Positions 25,407-35,930 are shown, numbered from the stretch's first letter. The stretch is 64,000 nt of DNA from Enterobacter wuhouensis (GCF_004331265.1 NZ_SJOO01000003.1:186001-250000); one strand, 5' to 3'. Numbers and translations: made by a program. Notes: generated by a model not told the origin, from the sequence alone.

Positions 25407-26630
25407 ATGTCTGCATCCTATGACGTGGCTGAGGCCACAAAGAAAAAAGGAATACCGGCCTGGTGGGTCACGATTTTCCTCTTCTGGCTAGGCTGGATTT
25501 TTATGTACGCCGACCGCACGGTATTAAATCCCGTGATGGGCGAGCTGGAAAAAGAATTTGGCTTGAGCGGAACGCAGTTAGGGATACTTAATTCAGTGTT
25601 CTATTTTTCATATGCCTTATTGCAGGTCCCGGCCGGGATACTTGGCGATAAAATTGGCAAGAAAAAAGTGCTGGTTCCCGGCTTTATTCTCTTCGGCGTT
25701 TTTACCGCGGTGACCGGTTGGGCAAAAAGCTGGTACACGCTGCTCTTTGCGCGTGTTGTGACCGGTGCCGGGGAGGGGACATATTACGGCCCTCAGTACG
25801 GTTTATCCTCTGAACAGATCCCGAAAAAATACCGCTCGCTGGGCAGCGCGATAATTAACAGCGGTATGGCGTTCGGTATTGCCCTCGGCTTAATGACCTC
25901 CAGCTGGCTGGTCTATGACCAGGGCTACTCCTGGCGAATGCCGTTTTACGCAATGGCGATACCTTCCGTTCTGGTCGGGATTGCTATCTGGCTGTTCGTT
26001 AAGGAGAAGAAACGCACTGCCGATGCCGAAGGGCAAGCGGTTAAAAAAGGCAAGTTCAGCGATCTGTTTAAGAACCGTAACCTGATCCTGACTTACATCA
26101 TGGTGTTCTGCAGCCTGTTTGGCTTCTTCGTGATCCTGACCTGGCTACCTTATTACCTCCAGAACGAACGCGGCATTCCGGGCAGCGAAACCGGGTTTAT
26201 CTCCTCGCTGGTGGCGTGGATCTCTATTCCGGGCGCGCTGCTGTTCTCCAGCCTCTCCGATAAGTTAGGCAAGCGTAAGCCATTAATTCTGTTTTTAGTG
26301 CCGGTGGCGATCGTCAGCATGTTGTCCATCGTCTGGATGCCAGGTATGACCGGCGTCATCGTCGCGCTCTGCGTGTACGGCCTGGTAGGCAAGCTGGCGC
26401 TGGACCCGGTGCTGGTGGCGCTGGTGGCCGACAGCGTGGATGAAAACAACTACAGCACCGCATTCGGATTATTCAACTTCATTGGTATGAGCTCATCCAT
26501 TCTGGCACCGATTATTGCCGGGGCCGTTCGCGACATGACGGGAAGCCTGGCTTCCAGCTTCTATGTCTCCGCGGTGCTCCTGGCAATTGGTCTGTGCGGG
26601 ATGCTGTTCTTAAAAGAGAAACGTGCATAA
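25407..26630 (+). CDS. MFS transporter of the carbamoyltransferase cluster
   Basis: A 407-residue transporter with about 12 membrane segments and the ACS-type features WIFMYADRTVLNPVMGELE and ARVVTGAGEGTYYGPQYG. The start at 25407 has GGGAGA upstream; an upstream in-frame reading from 25308 lies in the control region. It is the first gene of the operon with fdrA, so it probably brings in the carbamoylated substrate (for example an oxalurate- or ureido-type anion). The substrate is inferred from context only. Confidence 0.87.
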   Translation: MSASYDVAEATKKKGIPAWWVTIFLFWLGWIFMYADRTVLNPVMGELEKEFGLSGTQLGILNSVFYFSYALLQVPAGILGDKIGKKKVLVPGFILFGVFTAVTGWAKSWYTLLFARVVTGAGEGTYYGPQYGLSSEQIPKKYRSLGSAIINSGMAFGIALGLMTSSWLVYDQGYSWRMPFYAMAIPSVLVGIAIWLFVKEKKRTADAEGQAVKKGKFSDLFKNRNLILTYIMVFCSLFGFFVILTWLPYYLQNERGIPGSETGFISSLVAWISIPGALLFSSLSDKLGKRKPLILFLVPVAIVSMLSIVWMPGMTGVIVALCVYGLVGKLALDPVLVALVADSVDENNYSTAFGLFNFIGMSSSILAPIIAGAVRDMTGSLASSFYVSAVLLAIGLCGMLFLKEKRA

Positions 26631-26643
26631 AGAGGTAGCGGTA

Positions 26644-28305
26644 ATGATTTACGCCTTTGTTAAAAAGGGAAGTTTTCAGGATTCCGTCAGCCTGATGATA
26701 ATTTCCCGCAAATTAAGCGAACACCCGGAAGTGGATCAGGTCTCCGTCATGATGGGAACCCCGGCGAATAAATCGATGCTGGAGTCAACGGGCTTCTGGC
26801 ACGAGGATTTTTCCCAGGCAACGCCGAACGATATTTGCGTCGCCGTACGCACCGGGTCCGAACAGCCCGCGATCCTGGATCTTATCCGCGAGCAGTTAGA
26901 GAAAGAGCTGAACGCGATTGCCACTGCGTCGGGAAGTTCGCACCAGTTAGTGAAAGCACGTCGCTGGGAAAGCGCCTGTCAGAAACTGCCTGATGCCAAT
27001 CTGCTGCTGGTCTCCGTTGCCGGAGAGTATGCCGCATCGGTCGCCAAAGAAGGGTTACTGGCTGATAAAAACGTGATGCTGTTTTCCGATAACGTGCCGG
27101 TTGCGCAGGAAGTTGAGCTGAAAACGCTGGCTCGCGAGCGTGGCCTGATTGTTATGGGGCCGGACTGCGGTACGGCGATGATTGCCGGCAGCCCGCTGGC
27201 TTTTGCCAACGTCCTGCCCGAGGGGGGAGTTGGCGTAATTGGCGCGTCCGGGACGGGTATTCAGGAAATCACCTCACAGATTGCCCTTCACCGGCAGGGC
27301 ATAAGCCATGCCATTGGTTTGGGGGGGCGCGATCTGAGTGCTGACGTCGGTGGTCTTAGCGCGCTTACCGCGCTAGAGATGCTGGCAGAAGATGAGGCAA
27401 CAAAGGTCATCGCATTCGTTTCTAAGCCGCCGTCACCTCAGGTGCGCACCAGGGTTATTACAGCCATGCAGAGCGTCGGTAAGCCCTTGGTTGCGCTGTT
27501 CCTCGGGAGCCAGCCGGAGCAGCGCCGCGACGGCAACGTCTGGCTTGCGCATTCGCTTTCCGATGCTGCACGGCTTGCGGTGCTGCTGATGCGCGTGGCT
27601 AACCAGCGCCAGACTCAGCCCGAGGTGGCGGGTAAACGCATTTGCGGTTTGTATGCCGGCGGTACGCTGGCGGCGGAAGCGGCGATGTTGCTTTCCGAGG
27701 GGCTGGGTATACCGCTGAGCGAAAGCCATCAGGATGGCGTCATGCTGGAGTCCGGAGGCCATCGCATCGTCGATTTAGGGGATGACAGCTACACCCTCGG
27801 CAGACCGCACCCGATGATCGACCCCACTACCCGCAGCATCGAAATTGAAAAGCTGGCCGCTCAGCCCGAGACGGGCGTTTTGCTGCTGGACGTGGTGCTG
27901 GGCTATGGCGCCTGTGCCGATCCTGCGGCGGCGGTGGTTGAGGCGATTGAAAGCGTGCGCTCGCAGCGCGCTGAGCCGCTGGTGGTTATCGCCACGCTGA
28001 CCGGCACCGAGGCCGATCCCCAGGGGCGTAACGGGCAGAGCGAAAAGCTGCGGCAGGCCGGTGTCGCCGTTGTTGAGACGCTGGAAGAGGCCGTGTTGCT
28101 CGCCACCTGCCTGATCCAACCCCAGCCCACGAGCGCATCAGACAAGCACTGCGCGCTCCTCGACGGCGTTCAGGTCATCAATGCCGGACTGCGTAGTTTT
28201 GCGCTGGATCTGCAGAGCAGCGGGACGCCGGTTGTTCACTATCAGTGGGCGCCCGTCGCCGGCGGCAACGCCCGTCTTGCCAGTTTACTCAAACAGTTAC
28301 ATTAA
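26644..28305 (+). CDS. fdrA: FdrA family protein, oxamate carbamoyltransferase subunit
   Basis: A 553-residue protein resembling E. coli FdrA (AllF). It has a CoA-ligase-like nucleotide/acyl-binding layout: residues around 165-200 (MGPDCGTAMIAG, GVGVIGASGTGIQEI) and a second Rossmann-like half with LYAGGTLAAEA. In E. coli FdrA, YlbE and YlbF together form oxamate carbamoyltransferase, producing oxamate and carbamoyl phosphate from oxalurate in anaerobic allantoin use. ATG at 26644 has AAGAGG upstream, 13 bp after the transporter stop. Here no allantoin genes accompany it. Confidence 0.88.
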   Translation: MIYAFVKKGSFQDSVSLMIISRKLSEHPEVDQVSVMMGTPANKSMLESTGFWHEDFSQATPNDICVAVRTGSEQPAILDLIREQLEKELNAIATASGSSHQLVKARRWESACQKLPDANLLLVSVAGEYAASVAKEGLLADKNVMLFSDNVPVAQEVELKTLARERGLIVMGPDCGTAMIAGSPLAFANVLPEGGVGVIGASGTGIQEITSQIALHRQGISHAIGLGGRDLSADVGGLSALTALEMLAEDEATKVIAFVSKPPSPQVRTRVITAMQSVGKPLVALFLGSQPEQRRDGNVWLAHSLSDAARLAVLLMRVANQRQTQPEVAGKRICGLYAGGTLAAEAAMLLSEGLGIPLSESHQDGVMLESGGHRIVDLGDDSYTLGRPHPMIDPTTRSIEIEKLAAQPETGVLLLDVVLGYGACADPAAAVVEAIESVRSQRAEPLVVIATLTGTEADPQGRNGQSEKLRQAGVAVVETLEEAVLLATCLIQPQPTSASDKHCALLDGVQVINAGLRSFALDLQSSGTPVVHYQWAPVAGGNARLASLLKQLH

Positions 28306-28321
28306 GTTCAGAGGTACAGAT

Positions 28322-29584
28322 ATGTATTCATCTATTGCACAGGCCAATGAAGCCATCATTGAACGAATTAAAGCTGCGCGTCCGCACTGGGTGGCAGTCC
28401 GACCTGCCAAAGAGGCGGTAGCCGAACTCTCCTCCGGGCGTAAGCTGTTGCACGCGGGCCCACCGATAGCCTGGGAAGAGATGACCGGGCCAATGCGCGG
28501 GGCGTGCATTGGGGCCACGCTGTTTGAAGGCTGGGTCGAGCGTGAAGAAGATGCGGTGCGCCTGCTGGAGCAGGGAGAAGTGGCGTTTATCCCGTGCCAC
28601 CATGTGGGTGCCGTGGGGCCAATGGGCGGGATCACCTCGGCGAACATGCCGGTGCTGATCGTGCGTGATGTGGTTCATGGTAATCAGGCCTGCTGCAATC
28701 TGAACGAAGGCATCGGCAAGGTGATGCGTTTTGGCGCGTACGGTGAGGATGTGCAGCAGCGGCTGCGCTGGATGCGCGATACGCTGGCCCCGGTTCTGCA
28801 GGCAGCGCTGAGCGAAATTGACAACGGCATTGACCTGACGGCGATGATGGCGCAGGCCATTACCATGGGCGACGAGTTTCACCAGCGTAACATCGCCGCG
28901 TCTTCGTTATTACTGCGCACGCTCTCCCCGGTGATTGCGGGGCTGGATCGCCCGCAGGATGACATCATCGAGGTGCTGCAGTTCCTGAGCGTAACCGACC
29001 AGTTCTTCCTCAACCTGGCGATGGCCTACAGCAAAGCGGTAATGGATGCGGCTGCGCAAATCAAGGCGGGTACCGTGGTCACGGCCATGACGCGCAACGG
29101 TCGCGAGTTTGGTATCCGCGTGAGCGGTACGGGCGACCGCTGGTTTACCGCCCCCGTGAATACCCCGCAGGGGCTGTTCTTTACCGGTTACAGCCAGGCG
29201 GACGCGAACCCGGATATCGGCGACAGCGCAATCACCGAAACGCTGGGAATTGGCGGTGCGGCGATGATTGCGGCACCCGGCGTCACGCGCTTTGTCGGGG
29301 CGGGCGGCATGGACGCCGCGCTGGAAACGTCGGAAGAGATGGCTGAAATTTACCTCGCCAGTAACCCGCTCTTCCAGATCCCCTCCTGGGATTTCAGGGG
29401 AGCATGTCTGGGGTTAGATGTCCGTCGGGTTGTTGAAACCGGGATCACGCCGCTGATTAACACCGGTATCGCCCACCGCGAGGCGGGGATCGGACAGGTG
29501 GGGGCCGGCACGGTGCGCGCACCGCTGCCGTGCTTTGAAAAAGCCCTTGAGGCGCTCGCGGAGCTGTATCACGTTACCGCGTAA
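28322..29584 (+). CDS. DUF1116 protein, YlbE/AllG-type carbamoyltransferase subunit
   Basis: A 420-residue protein matching the length and sequence character of E. coli YlbE (AllG): AGPPIAWEEMTGPMRGA near residue 50, PCHHVGAVGPMGGITSANMPVL near 90, and NLNEGIGKVMRFGAYG. It is 16 bp downstream of fdrA with AGAGGT before the ATG. The known E. coli counterpart is a subunit of oxamate carbamoyltransferase. An in-frame reading that begins within fdrA is a shadow. Confidence 0.88.
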   Translation: MYSSIAQANEAIIERIKAARPHWVAVRPAKEAVAELSSGRKLLHAGPPIAWEEMTGPMRGACIGATLFEGWVEREEDAVRLLEQGEVAFIPCHHVGAVGPMGGITSANMPVLIVRDVVHGNQACCNLNEGIGKVMRFGAYGEDVQQRLRWMRDTLAPVLQAALSEIDNGIDLTAMMAQAITMGDEFHQRNIAASSLLLRTLSPVIAGLDRPQDDIIEVLQFLSVTDQFFLNLAMAYSKAVMDAAAQIKAGTVVTAMTRNGREFGIRVSGTGDRWFTAPVNTPQGLFFTGYSQADANPDIGDSAITETLGIGGAAMIAAPGVTRFVGAGGMDAALETSEEMAEIYLASNPLFQIPSWDFRGACLGLDVRRVVETGITPLINTGIAHREAGIGQVGAGTVRAPLPCFEKALEALAELYHVTA

Positions 29585-29624
29585 GGGGGGAGAGGGGCGG
29601 TCCTGCCGCCCCGGAGTGTTCGCT

Positions 29625-30500
29625 ATGATCGTACAGTCTCTGGCCTGTGGTGGCGTTGATCGTTTGAGCGACGGGGAGTGGCGTCTGCACAGCCGCTTCA
29701 CCCAAGCGATCAACTATAGCCATGCCGATGGCGCGCTGTTGACATTTATCCGTTACGGCAAGGGCGTCGCGCCTGCCGGGGTGTTGCTCTCCACGAGTAA
29801 TTTCGCAAAAGTCTACGATGCTCAGCGGTGGACTAAACGGGGCAAGATCCTGCTGGGGCATGACGCATCTGTCTTGCTACGACGTCCCCTCAACCTGACT
29901 CCTCAAAGCGGTAGGATGCCCGTGCCCGATTTGCGGAACTACCCGGAAAAAACGGGGCTGTGCGGCCCGCTTCGTCAGCTGGACGCGGGTGCCATCGCCT
30001 TCAGGCTATTGCTGGATGGTCTCACCCAGTGGGAGAGCGGAACGCCTCCTTCATGGGCAGGATTAATTGGCATGGGGCCCGGCCTAACGCCCGGTGGCGA
30101 CGACATGCTGACAGGCGCGCTGGCAGTGTTACATGCTTCACACTTTTCCACGCAACTCCAGGCTTGCCCATTTTTACCCTCGGCCGATCAACTCATGACG
30201 ATCACAACCTCGGTAAGCTGTAGTTACCTCAACAGCGCCCGCTACGGCGAATTTTCGACTCCGGTTCTTCACCTGCTGCGCTGCCTGCAGGCCGGGCGCG
30301 ATCCGCACAGAGCCATTCGGCGGCTGGTGCTGATGGGGCATACGTCGGGCGCAGATATTGTTGCCGGCATGGTGATTACGTTGCGATGGCTACAGATCCG
30401 GAAGGAAAGGCGAGGACATGCTCGATCAGGAAACAGTGCGGACATTTATTCGGGTTGCGGAGACCGGGAGTTTTTCGCGGGCGGCCGCTTCTCTCCATAA
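29625..30500 (+). CDS. DUF2877 protein, YlbF/AllH-type carbamoyltransferase subunit
   Basis: A 291-residue protein of the YlbF (AllH) family. [22 protein letters not shown] near residue 145 is the hallmark of DUF2877. It follows the YlbE-like gene after a 40-bp gap containing a GGGGCGG/CCGCCCC hairpin (29594-29612). The ATG at 29625 lacks a strong Shine-Dalgarno. The last 83 bp overlap the LysR gene; the Ser/Gly/Arg-rich tail encoded there is probably not conserved. Confidence 0.82.
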   Translation: MIVQSLACGGVDRLSDGEWRLHSRFTQAINYSHADGALLTFIRYGKGVAPAGVLLSTSNFAKVYDAQRWTKRGKILLGHDASVLLRRPLNLTPQSGRMPVPDLRNYPEKTGLCGPLRQLDAGAIAFRLLLDGLTQWESGTPPSWAGLIGMGPGLTPGGDDMLTGALAVLHASHFSTQLQACPFLPSADQLMTITTSVSCSYLNSARYGEFSTPVLHLLRCLQAGRDPHRAIRRLVLMGHTSGADIVAGMVITLRWLQIRKERRGHARSGNSADIYSGCGDREFFAGGRFSP

Positions 30501-31347
30501 AACGCCAGCAGCGATCAGCTATCGGATTAAAACGCTTGAGGAGCAAACCGGCACGCAGCTCTTTTTGCGCACCACCCGTTCAGTGAGCTTAACCCCTGCG
30601 GGCACGCATCTGCTCGAAAACTGTCGGCAGTGGCTGAGCTGGCTGGACGCCATGCCGGATGAACTGCAGCAAATTAATGCGGGCGTCGAAAGACAGATCA
30701 ATATTGTTGTTAACAATCTGCTTTACCAGCCGCGCTCTGCCGCCAGGCTATTAACCTGGCTGCATCAACGTTTTCCCTTCACGCGTTTCCAGCTTTCCCG
30801 CCAGGTGTATATGGGGGTGTGGGATGCGTTGCTCTACGATGATTTTCACCTCGCCATCGGGGTGACGGGATCGGAATCCCTGTCCAATACCATTTCACTT
30901 CTCCCGCTGGGTGAGATTCGCTGGCGATTCGTGGTTGCCAGCGATCACCCGCTGGCGTCACATCCAGCGGATCGCTTAACGGACGATATGCTGCGCAAGT
31001 ATCCGGCGATCAATATTGACGACACCTCGCGTAACCTGACGCGTCGGGTGGCGTGGCTGCTCGGCGGGCAGAAGGAGATCAAGGTGCCTGATATGAGCAC
31101 TAAAATTGCCTGTCACCTCAGCGGGCTGGGGGTAGGTTTTTTGCCAGAGCGTCAGTGTCAGCCCTATATTGAGTCCGGGCAGCTGGTGGCAAGAGAGGTG
31201 GTAAACCCGCGCCAGAAATCTCCGCTATCGGTGGCGTGGAAGTCCGTCGGCAGCGGAAAGGTGATTGACGAGATTGTGACGTTATTTCGCAACAAAGATC
31301 CGCTGGTGGCGGAATTTACCAGCGAAATTGACCCTCAGCTTTACTAA
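30418..31347 (+). CDS. LysR family regulator, AllS-like
   Basis: A 309-residue LysR-type regulator. The N-terminal helix-turn-helix ([21 protein letters not shown], then [18 protein letters not shown]) strongly recalls E. coli AllS, the activator of the allantoin operon, and a substrate-binding domain follows. The start lies inside the 3' end of the YlbF-like gene with GAGG just upstream. It probably activates this carbamoyltransferase operon in response to its substrate. Confidence 0.9.
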   Translation: MLDQETVRTFIRVAETGSFSRAAASLHKTPAAISYRIKTLEEQTGTQLFLRTTRSVSLTPAGTHLLENCRQWLSWLDAMPDELQQINAGVERQINIVVNNLLYQPRSAARLLTWLHQRFPFTRFQLSRQVYMGVWDALLYDDFHLAIGVTGSESLSNTISLLPLGEIRWRFVVASDHPLASHPADRLTDDMLRKYPAINIDDTSRNLTRRVAWLLGGQKEIKVPDMSTKIACHLSGLGVGFLPERQCQPYIESGQLVAREVVNPRQKSPLSVAWKSVGSGKVIDEIVTLFRNKDPLVAEFTSEIDPQLY

Positions 31348-31469
31348 CTCTTACAGAAATCGGCCTCCGTAAATGGCATATTTTCCTGCTTTTGTTTACC
31401 TTTAACACTGGCGTTTTCGTGATTGAGATCTCGTTAGCGCGTGTTTGGGTTATTAACAAGGAAAATTGA

Positions 31470-32324
31470 ATGGAAGATCTCGGTGTAGTAGATGGGATTA
31501 ACAACGCGGGAACCTGGCTGGTGCGCAACCAGGCATTGCTGCTGAGTTATGCGGTTAATATTGTAGCAGCCATTGCGATCATCATCGTCGGGATGATCGT
31601 GGCGCGTATCGTATCGAACGCGGTTAACCGCGTAATGCTGGCCCGTCACATTGACGCCACGGTGGCTGACTTCCTCTCCGCACTGGTACGCTACGGCATT
31701 ATCGCCTTTACGCTGATTGCGGCGCTGGGTCGTGTGGGCGTGCAGACCGCCTCCGTCATTGCCGTTCTTGGTGCCGCCGGTCTGGCCATTGGTCTGGCGC
31801 TGCAGGGCTCGCTTTCAAACCTGGCGGCAGGCGTTCTGCTGGTCACCTTCCGTCCGTTCCGTTCCGGCGAATACGTTGACCTTGGCGGCATTGCCGGGAC
31901 CGTGCTGCAGGTGCAGATTTTCTCAACGACCATGCGTACCGTCGATGGCCGCATCGTGGTTGTGCCGAACGGGAAAATCATCGCGGGCAACATCATTAAC
32001 TTCTCCCGTGAGCCGGTGCGTCGTAACGAACTGATTATCAGCGTGGCGTACGACTCCGATATCGATCAGGTGAAGTCGCTGATCAGCAACATCATTGCTT
32101 CAGACGATCGCATTCTGAAGGACAAAGAGCAGACGGTTCGCCTGAACGAACTGGGCGCTTCCTCGATTAACTTCGTGGTGCGCATCTGGAGCAAAAGCGG
32201 CGATCTGCAGAATGTTTACTGGGACGTTCTGGAGCGTATCAAGCGTGACTTCGACGCTAACGGCATCAGCTTCCCGTACCCGCAGATGGACGTAAACGTC
32301 AAAAAAGTCAAAGAAGCCGAATAA
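31470..32324 (+). CDS. mscS: Small-conductance mechanosensitive channel MscS
   Basis: A 284-residue inner-membrane channel that opens under membrane tension to release solutes. There are three N-terminal membrane segments; the pore helix TM3 ([21 protein letters not shown] with its Ala/Gly pattern) and the following [14 protein letters not shown] beta domain are clear. It lies directly before argO, as in E. coli. Here the fdrA-type block separates it from fbaA. Confidence 0.96.
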   Translation: MEDLGVVDGINNAGTWLVRNQALLLSYAVNIVAAIAIIIVGMIVARIVSNAVNRVMLARHIDATVADFLSALVRYGIIAFTLIAALGRVGVQTASVIAVLGAAGLAIGLALQGSLSNLAAGVLLVTFRPFRSGEYVDLGGIAGTVLQVQIFSTTMRTVDGRIVVVPNGKIIAGNIINFSREPVRRNELIISVAYDSDIDQVKSLISNIIASDDRILKDKEQTVRLNELGASSINFVVRIWSKSGDLQNVYWDVLERIKRDFDANGISFPYPQMDVNVKKVKEAE

Positions 32325-32335
32325 CGTCTTCCCAG

Positions 32336-32370
32336 GCCCGGTAAGCGCTAGCGTCGCCGGGCTTTTCTTT
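32336..32370 (+). terminator. Terminator of mscS (REP-like)
   Basis: GCCCGGTAAGCGCTAGCG pairs with the CGCCGGGC arm and is followed by TTTTCTTTT. The stem belongs to the same REP-like family as the tktA terminator. Confidence 0.75.
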
Positions 32371-32468
32371 TATTAGCCACGCTAATCACCAATTAATATT
32401 ATCCATTTCCTCTAATGTGATTCACGCAGTATAGTCTGCATCCAGAACAATACTGTGAGAATTTCGTC

Positions 32469-33104
32469 ATGTTATCCTATTATTTTCAAGGGCTTGCGCT
32501 GGGCGCGGCCATGATCCTTCCCCTCGGCCCGCAGAATGCGTTCGTGATGAACCAGGGCATCCGTCGCCAGTATCATCTGATGATTGCCCTGCTGTGTGCG
32601 GTAAGCGATTTACTGCTGATCTGCGCCGGGATTTTTGGCGGCAGCGCATTGCTGATGCAGTCCCCGTGGCTGCTGGCGCTGGTGACCTGGGGCGGCGTGG
32701 CGTTCCTTTTATGGTACGGATTCGGCGCCCTGAAAACGGCCATGAGCAGCAATCTCGAGCTGGCGAGCGCCGAGGTGATGAAGCAGGGGCGGTGGAAGAT
32801 AATCGTGACCATGCTCGCGGTCACCTGGCTTAACCCGCACGTCTATCTTGATACCTTTGTGGTGCTGGGCAGCCTTGGCGGGCAGCTGGACGTTGAGCCA
32901 AAACGCTGGTTTGCGCTCGGTACGGTCAGCGCGTCGTTCCTCTGGTTCTTTGGTCTGGCTATTCTGGCCGCGTGGCTGGCGCCGCGCCTGCGCACCGCCA
33001 AAGCGCAGCGCATAATCAATACCCTGGTGGGGCTGGTGATGTGGTTTATCGCGTTTCAGCTGGCCAAAGAGGGCGTTCATCACGTACAGGGATTGTTCAA
33101 CTAA
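32469..33104 (+). CDS. argO: L-arginine exporter ArgO
   Basis: A 211-residue LysE-type exporter with five to six membrane segments. [21 protein letters not shown] at the N-terminus and [16 protein letters not shown] in the middle are family signatures. It exports arginine and toxic analogues such as canavanine; in E. coli it is activated by ArgP, whose gene lies 0.9 kb downstream. The length equals E. coli ArgO. Confidence 0.96.
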   Translation: MLSYYFQGLALGAAMILPLGPQNAFVMNQGIRRQYHLMIALLCAVSDLLLICAGIFGGSALLMQSPWLLALVTWGGVAFLLWYGFGALKTAMSSNLELASAEVMKQGRWKIIVTMLAVTWLNPHVYLDTFVVLGSLGGQLDVEPKRWFALGTVSASFLWFFGLAILAAWLAPRLRTAKAQRIINTLVGLVMWFIAFQLAKEGVHHVQGLFN

Positions 33105-33195
33105 GCGTTGTCTTATGGACATCTGAACCAGACCCGCTAAGCTTGCTGGCATGCGCCCTGATGTTGGGCACTCTTCGCAACATGGAGGAATGACA

Positions 33196-33936
33196 GTGAA
33201 GTTTAAGGTGATGGCCCTGGCGGCATTAGTGAGTTTAGGTGCGGTGTCGGTGCAGGCGAATGAACTGCCAAACGGCCCGCACATCGTCACTTCAGGCACC
33301 GCAAGCGTGGATGCGGTACCGGATGTTGCAACGCTGGCAATTGAAGTGAACGTAGCCGCGAAGGATGCCGCTTCTGCCAAGAAGCAGGCTGACGACCGTG
33401 TTGCGCAATATCTCTCTTTCCTGGAACAGAATGGTGTCGCTAAAAAAGACATCAACTCTGCTAACCTGCGTACCCAGCCCGATTACGACTACCAGAACGG
33501 TAAAAGTATCCTGAAAGGCTACCGCGCCGTGCGTACCGTGGAAGTGACGTTGCGCCAGCTGGATAAGCTGAATTCGCTGCTGGACGGTGCGCTGAAGGCG
33601 GGTCTGAACGAAATTCGTTCCGTCTCTCTGGGCGTTGCGCAACCGGATAAATACAAAGACGAAGCGCGTAAAGCGGCGATTGATGATGCAATTCATCAGG
33701 CGGAGCAGCTGGCTTCTGGCTTCAAGAGCAAGCTCGGCCCGGTTTACAGCGTGCGCTACCACGTCTCTAACTACCAGCCAAGCCCGATGGTACGGATGAT
33801 GAAGGCCGACGCTGCGCCGGTATCTGCTCAGGAAACCTATGAGCAGCCGACCATTCAGTTCGACGATCAGGTGGACGTGGTGTTCGAGCTGCAGCCAGCT
33901 CAAACTCAGCAAACTGAGGCGGCTAAGGCGCAGTAA
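33196..33936 (+). CDS. yggE: Periplasmic SIMPL-domain protein YggE
   Basis: A 246-residue exported protein with signal peptide (MKFKVMALAALVSL to VQA, cleavage about residue 21) and a SIMPL/DUF541 domain (GPHIVTSGTASVDAVPDVATL onward), linked to oxidative-stress relief in E. coli. The start is placed at GTG 33196 because it gives the E. coli-like MKFKV start and lies 7 bases after GGAGG; the ATG at 33190 is too close to that site. Confidence 0.9.
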   Translation: MKFKVMALAALVSLGAVSVQANELPNGPHIVTSGTASVDAVPDVATLAIEVNVAAKDAASAKKQADDRVAQYLSFLEQNGVAKKDINSANLRTQPDYDYQNGKSILKGYRAVRTVEVTLRQLDKLNSLLDGALKAGLNEIRSVSLGVAQPDKYKDEARKAAIDDAIHQAEQLASGFKSKLGPVYSVRYHVSNYQPSPMVRMMKADAAPVSAQETYEQPTIQFDDQVDVVFELQPAQTQQTEAAKAQ

Positions 33937-33940
33937 TTTG

Positions 33941-33974
33941 CCCTCACCCTAACCCTCTCCCACAGGGAGAGGGA
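33941..33974. repeat. C-rich palindromic intergenic repeat, single copy
   Basis: CCCTCACCCTAACCCTCTCCC with an AGGGAGAGGG arm fills the convergent gap between yggE and argP and may act as a terminator for both. Confidence 0.8.
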
Positions 33975-33984
33975 ATTCAAGCGA

Positions 33985-34878
33985 TTAATCCTGCCTCAAC
34001 ACCTTATGCCCAAACGCCAGCAGCGCGTCGGTGACGTTGCGCATCATGCGGCTTTCCGGTGCAAAACGGTGCCAGTAGAGCATCCGGCGCTGGTACAGCC
34101 CCGGCGTTAAGTCAATCAGCTCACCGCTTTTCAACTCTCTTTCAATCTGCAGGTGCGGGATCATGCAGCAGGTGGTGCCCTGACGCGCGAGCTGCACGAA
34201 GGCTTCGGACGAGTTCACGATATGGCACGGCACGCTGCCCGGCGGCAGGTCGAAGTTTTGCTGCAGGAAGGCCTGGTGCATATCGTCCAGATGGTCAAAC
34301 GCCACGGCCGGGGCTTTCAGCAGCGCGGCGCGGGTGACGCCGTTCGGGAAGTAGCGCTCGGCAAAGGCTTTTGAACCGACGAACAGGTAGTCCAGGGCCC
34401 CCAGCTGATCGACCAGACAGCTTGGCAGCGCCTGAGGCTGAATACTGACCGCCCCGACCACTTCGCCACGACGCAGGCGTTCCTGGGTGCGGGTTTCATC
34501 TTCTACCTGTAAATTCAGACGGATAGGGGAGTCAGCCAGGACGGGGGCAAGGGCAGGCAGCAGCCAGGTTGCCAGGCTGTCGGCGTTCACCGCCAGTGAC
34601 AGGAGCAGCGGCGTAGAGCCAGTCTGTTCGTCACCCAGCCACTCGTCTTCAAGCAGTTCCACCTGGCGCAGCAGGGCGAGGAGTTTTTGCCCCTGCTCGG
34701 TTGGGCGCGGCGGAACGGTACGCACCAGCAGCGGTTGCCCGAACATATTTTCAAGCTGTTTGATACGCTGTGATACGGCGGACTGAGTGATGCACAGCTT
34801 CTGCGCCGCGCGCTCAAAACCTCGTTCACGAATAACCGCATCAAGTGCCTGTAGTGTTCTGTAGTCCGGACGTTTCAT
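33985..34878 (-). CDS. argP: LysR-type regulator ArgP (IciA)
   Basis: A 297-residue LysR regulator that senses arginine/lysine and activates argO and other genes. The N-terminal helix-turn-helix ([25 protein letters not shown] split over helices 2-3) is followed by the substrate-binding domain, ending KVLRQD. AGGAG precedes the ATG. Position between yggE and rpiA, divergent from rpiA, matches E. coli. Confidence 0.96.
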   Translation of the reverse strand: MKRPDYRTLQALDAVIRERGFERAAQKLCITQSAVSQRIKQLENMFGQPLLVRTVPPRPTEQGQKLLALLRQVELLEDEWLGDEQTGSTPLLLSLAVNADSLATWLLPALAPVLADSPIRLNLQVEDETRTQERLRRGEVVGAVSIQPQALPSCLVDQLGALDYLFVGSKAFAERYFPNGVTRAALLKAPAVAFDHLDDMHQAFLQQNFDLPPGSVPCHIVNSSEAFVQLARQGTTCCMIPHLQIERELKSGELIDLTPGLYQRRMLYWHRFAPESRMMRNVTDALLAFGHKVLRQD

Positions 34879-35005
34879 TGCTCTGGCTTACTCCTTAATT
34901 TTGCTTAATCTGCACTATGACACAATTTTCCCTTCGTGGCAGACGAATTCCATCCGACGTGTTCTATAATGCGCCGTAAGTTTTCACACCACAGGCAAAA
35001 CGATC

Positions 35006-35665
35006 ATGACGCAGGATGAACTGAAAAAAGCAGTAGGATGGGCCGCTCTCCAGTACGTACAGCCGGGCACCATTGTGGGTGTTGGCACCGGGTCGACGGC
35101 GGCACACTTTATCGATGCACTGGGCACGATGAAAGGGCAGATTGAGGGCGCAGTTTCCAGCTCTGATGCTTCCACGGAAAAGCTGAAAAGCCTCGGCATT
35201 ACCGTTTTCGATCTGAATGAAGTGGATCGCCTGGGCATCTACGTTGACGGTGCGGATGAAATCAACGGCCACATGCAGATGATCAAAGGCGGCGGCGCGG
35301 CGCTGACGCGTGAAAAGATCATTGCTTCCGTTGCCGACAAGTTTATCTGCATCGCGGATGCCTCCAAGCAGGTGGATATTCTCGGTAACTTCCCGCTGCC
35401 GGTTGAAGTGATCCCGATGGCGCGCAGCGCGGTGGCGCGTGAGCTGGTGAAGCTGGGCGGGCGTCCGGAGTACCGTCAGGGCGTGATGACCGACAACGGT
35501 AACGTGATCCTCGACGTACACGGCCTGGAAATCCTCGATGCGGTAGCGCTGGAAAATGCCATCAACGGCATTCCGGGCGTAGTGACCGTAGGGCTATTCG
35601 CCAACCGTGGCGCGGACGTGGCGCTGATCGGCACCGCTGACGGCGTGAAAACCATCGTAAAATGA
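35006..35665 (+). CDS. rpiA: Ribose-5-phosphate isomerase A
   Basis: A 219-residue isomerase interconverting ribose 5-phosphate and ribulose 5-phosphate. Motifs in order: [15 protein letters not shown] (phosphate loop), [15 protein letters not shown] (catalytic Asp region) and [13 protein letters not shown] (Lys and Glu). The length equals E. coli RpiA. It is divergent from argP. Confidence 0.97.
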   Translation: MTQDELKKAVGWAALQYVQPGTIVGVGTGSTAAHFIDALGTMKGQIEGAVSSSDASTEKLKSLGITVFDLNEVDRLGIYVDGADEINGHMQMIKGGGAALTREKIIASVADKFICIADASKQVDILGNFPLPVEVIPMARSAVARELVKLGGRPEYRQGVMTDNGNVILDVHGLEILDAVALENAINGIPGVVTVGLFANRGADVALIGTADGVKTIVK

Positions 35666-35670
35666 TCTGA

Positions 35671-35690
35671 CGGGGGGAGCCCTCCCCCCG
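35671..35690. other. Strong hairpin after rpiA without a U-tract
   Basis: CGGGGGGAG and CTCCCCCCG form a 9-bp stem with a minimal CC loop, followed by CTA8 rather than T. It may block exonucleases or work with Rho; it is not a canonical terminator in either direction. The remaining 240 bp to serA hold its promoter region. Confidence 0.5.
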
Positions 35691-35930
35691 CTAAAAAAAA
35701 TTGAAAAGCTAAATTCGGTGACTTGTGTCACGTTTTTACGCCTCTTTTGCCGATCCTGCCGCATTCATAATTATCCGTAGCATATTCCTCTGCCATTTTG
35801 CCCTGCATGACTTTTCTTCAGAGCCCCGACGCAAACGTTCATATTGCTGCAATAGTTTTTTTTGATATGTTGGCTACAGCGGATTTAAATCCAGCACAAC
35901 ATCAGTTCAGACAAAAACAGGGTCGGGTAA

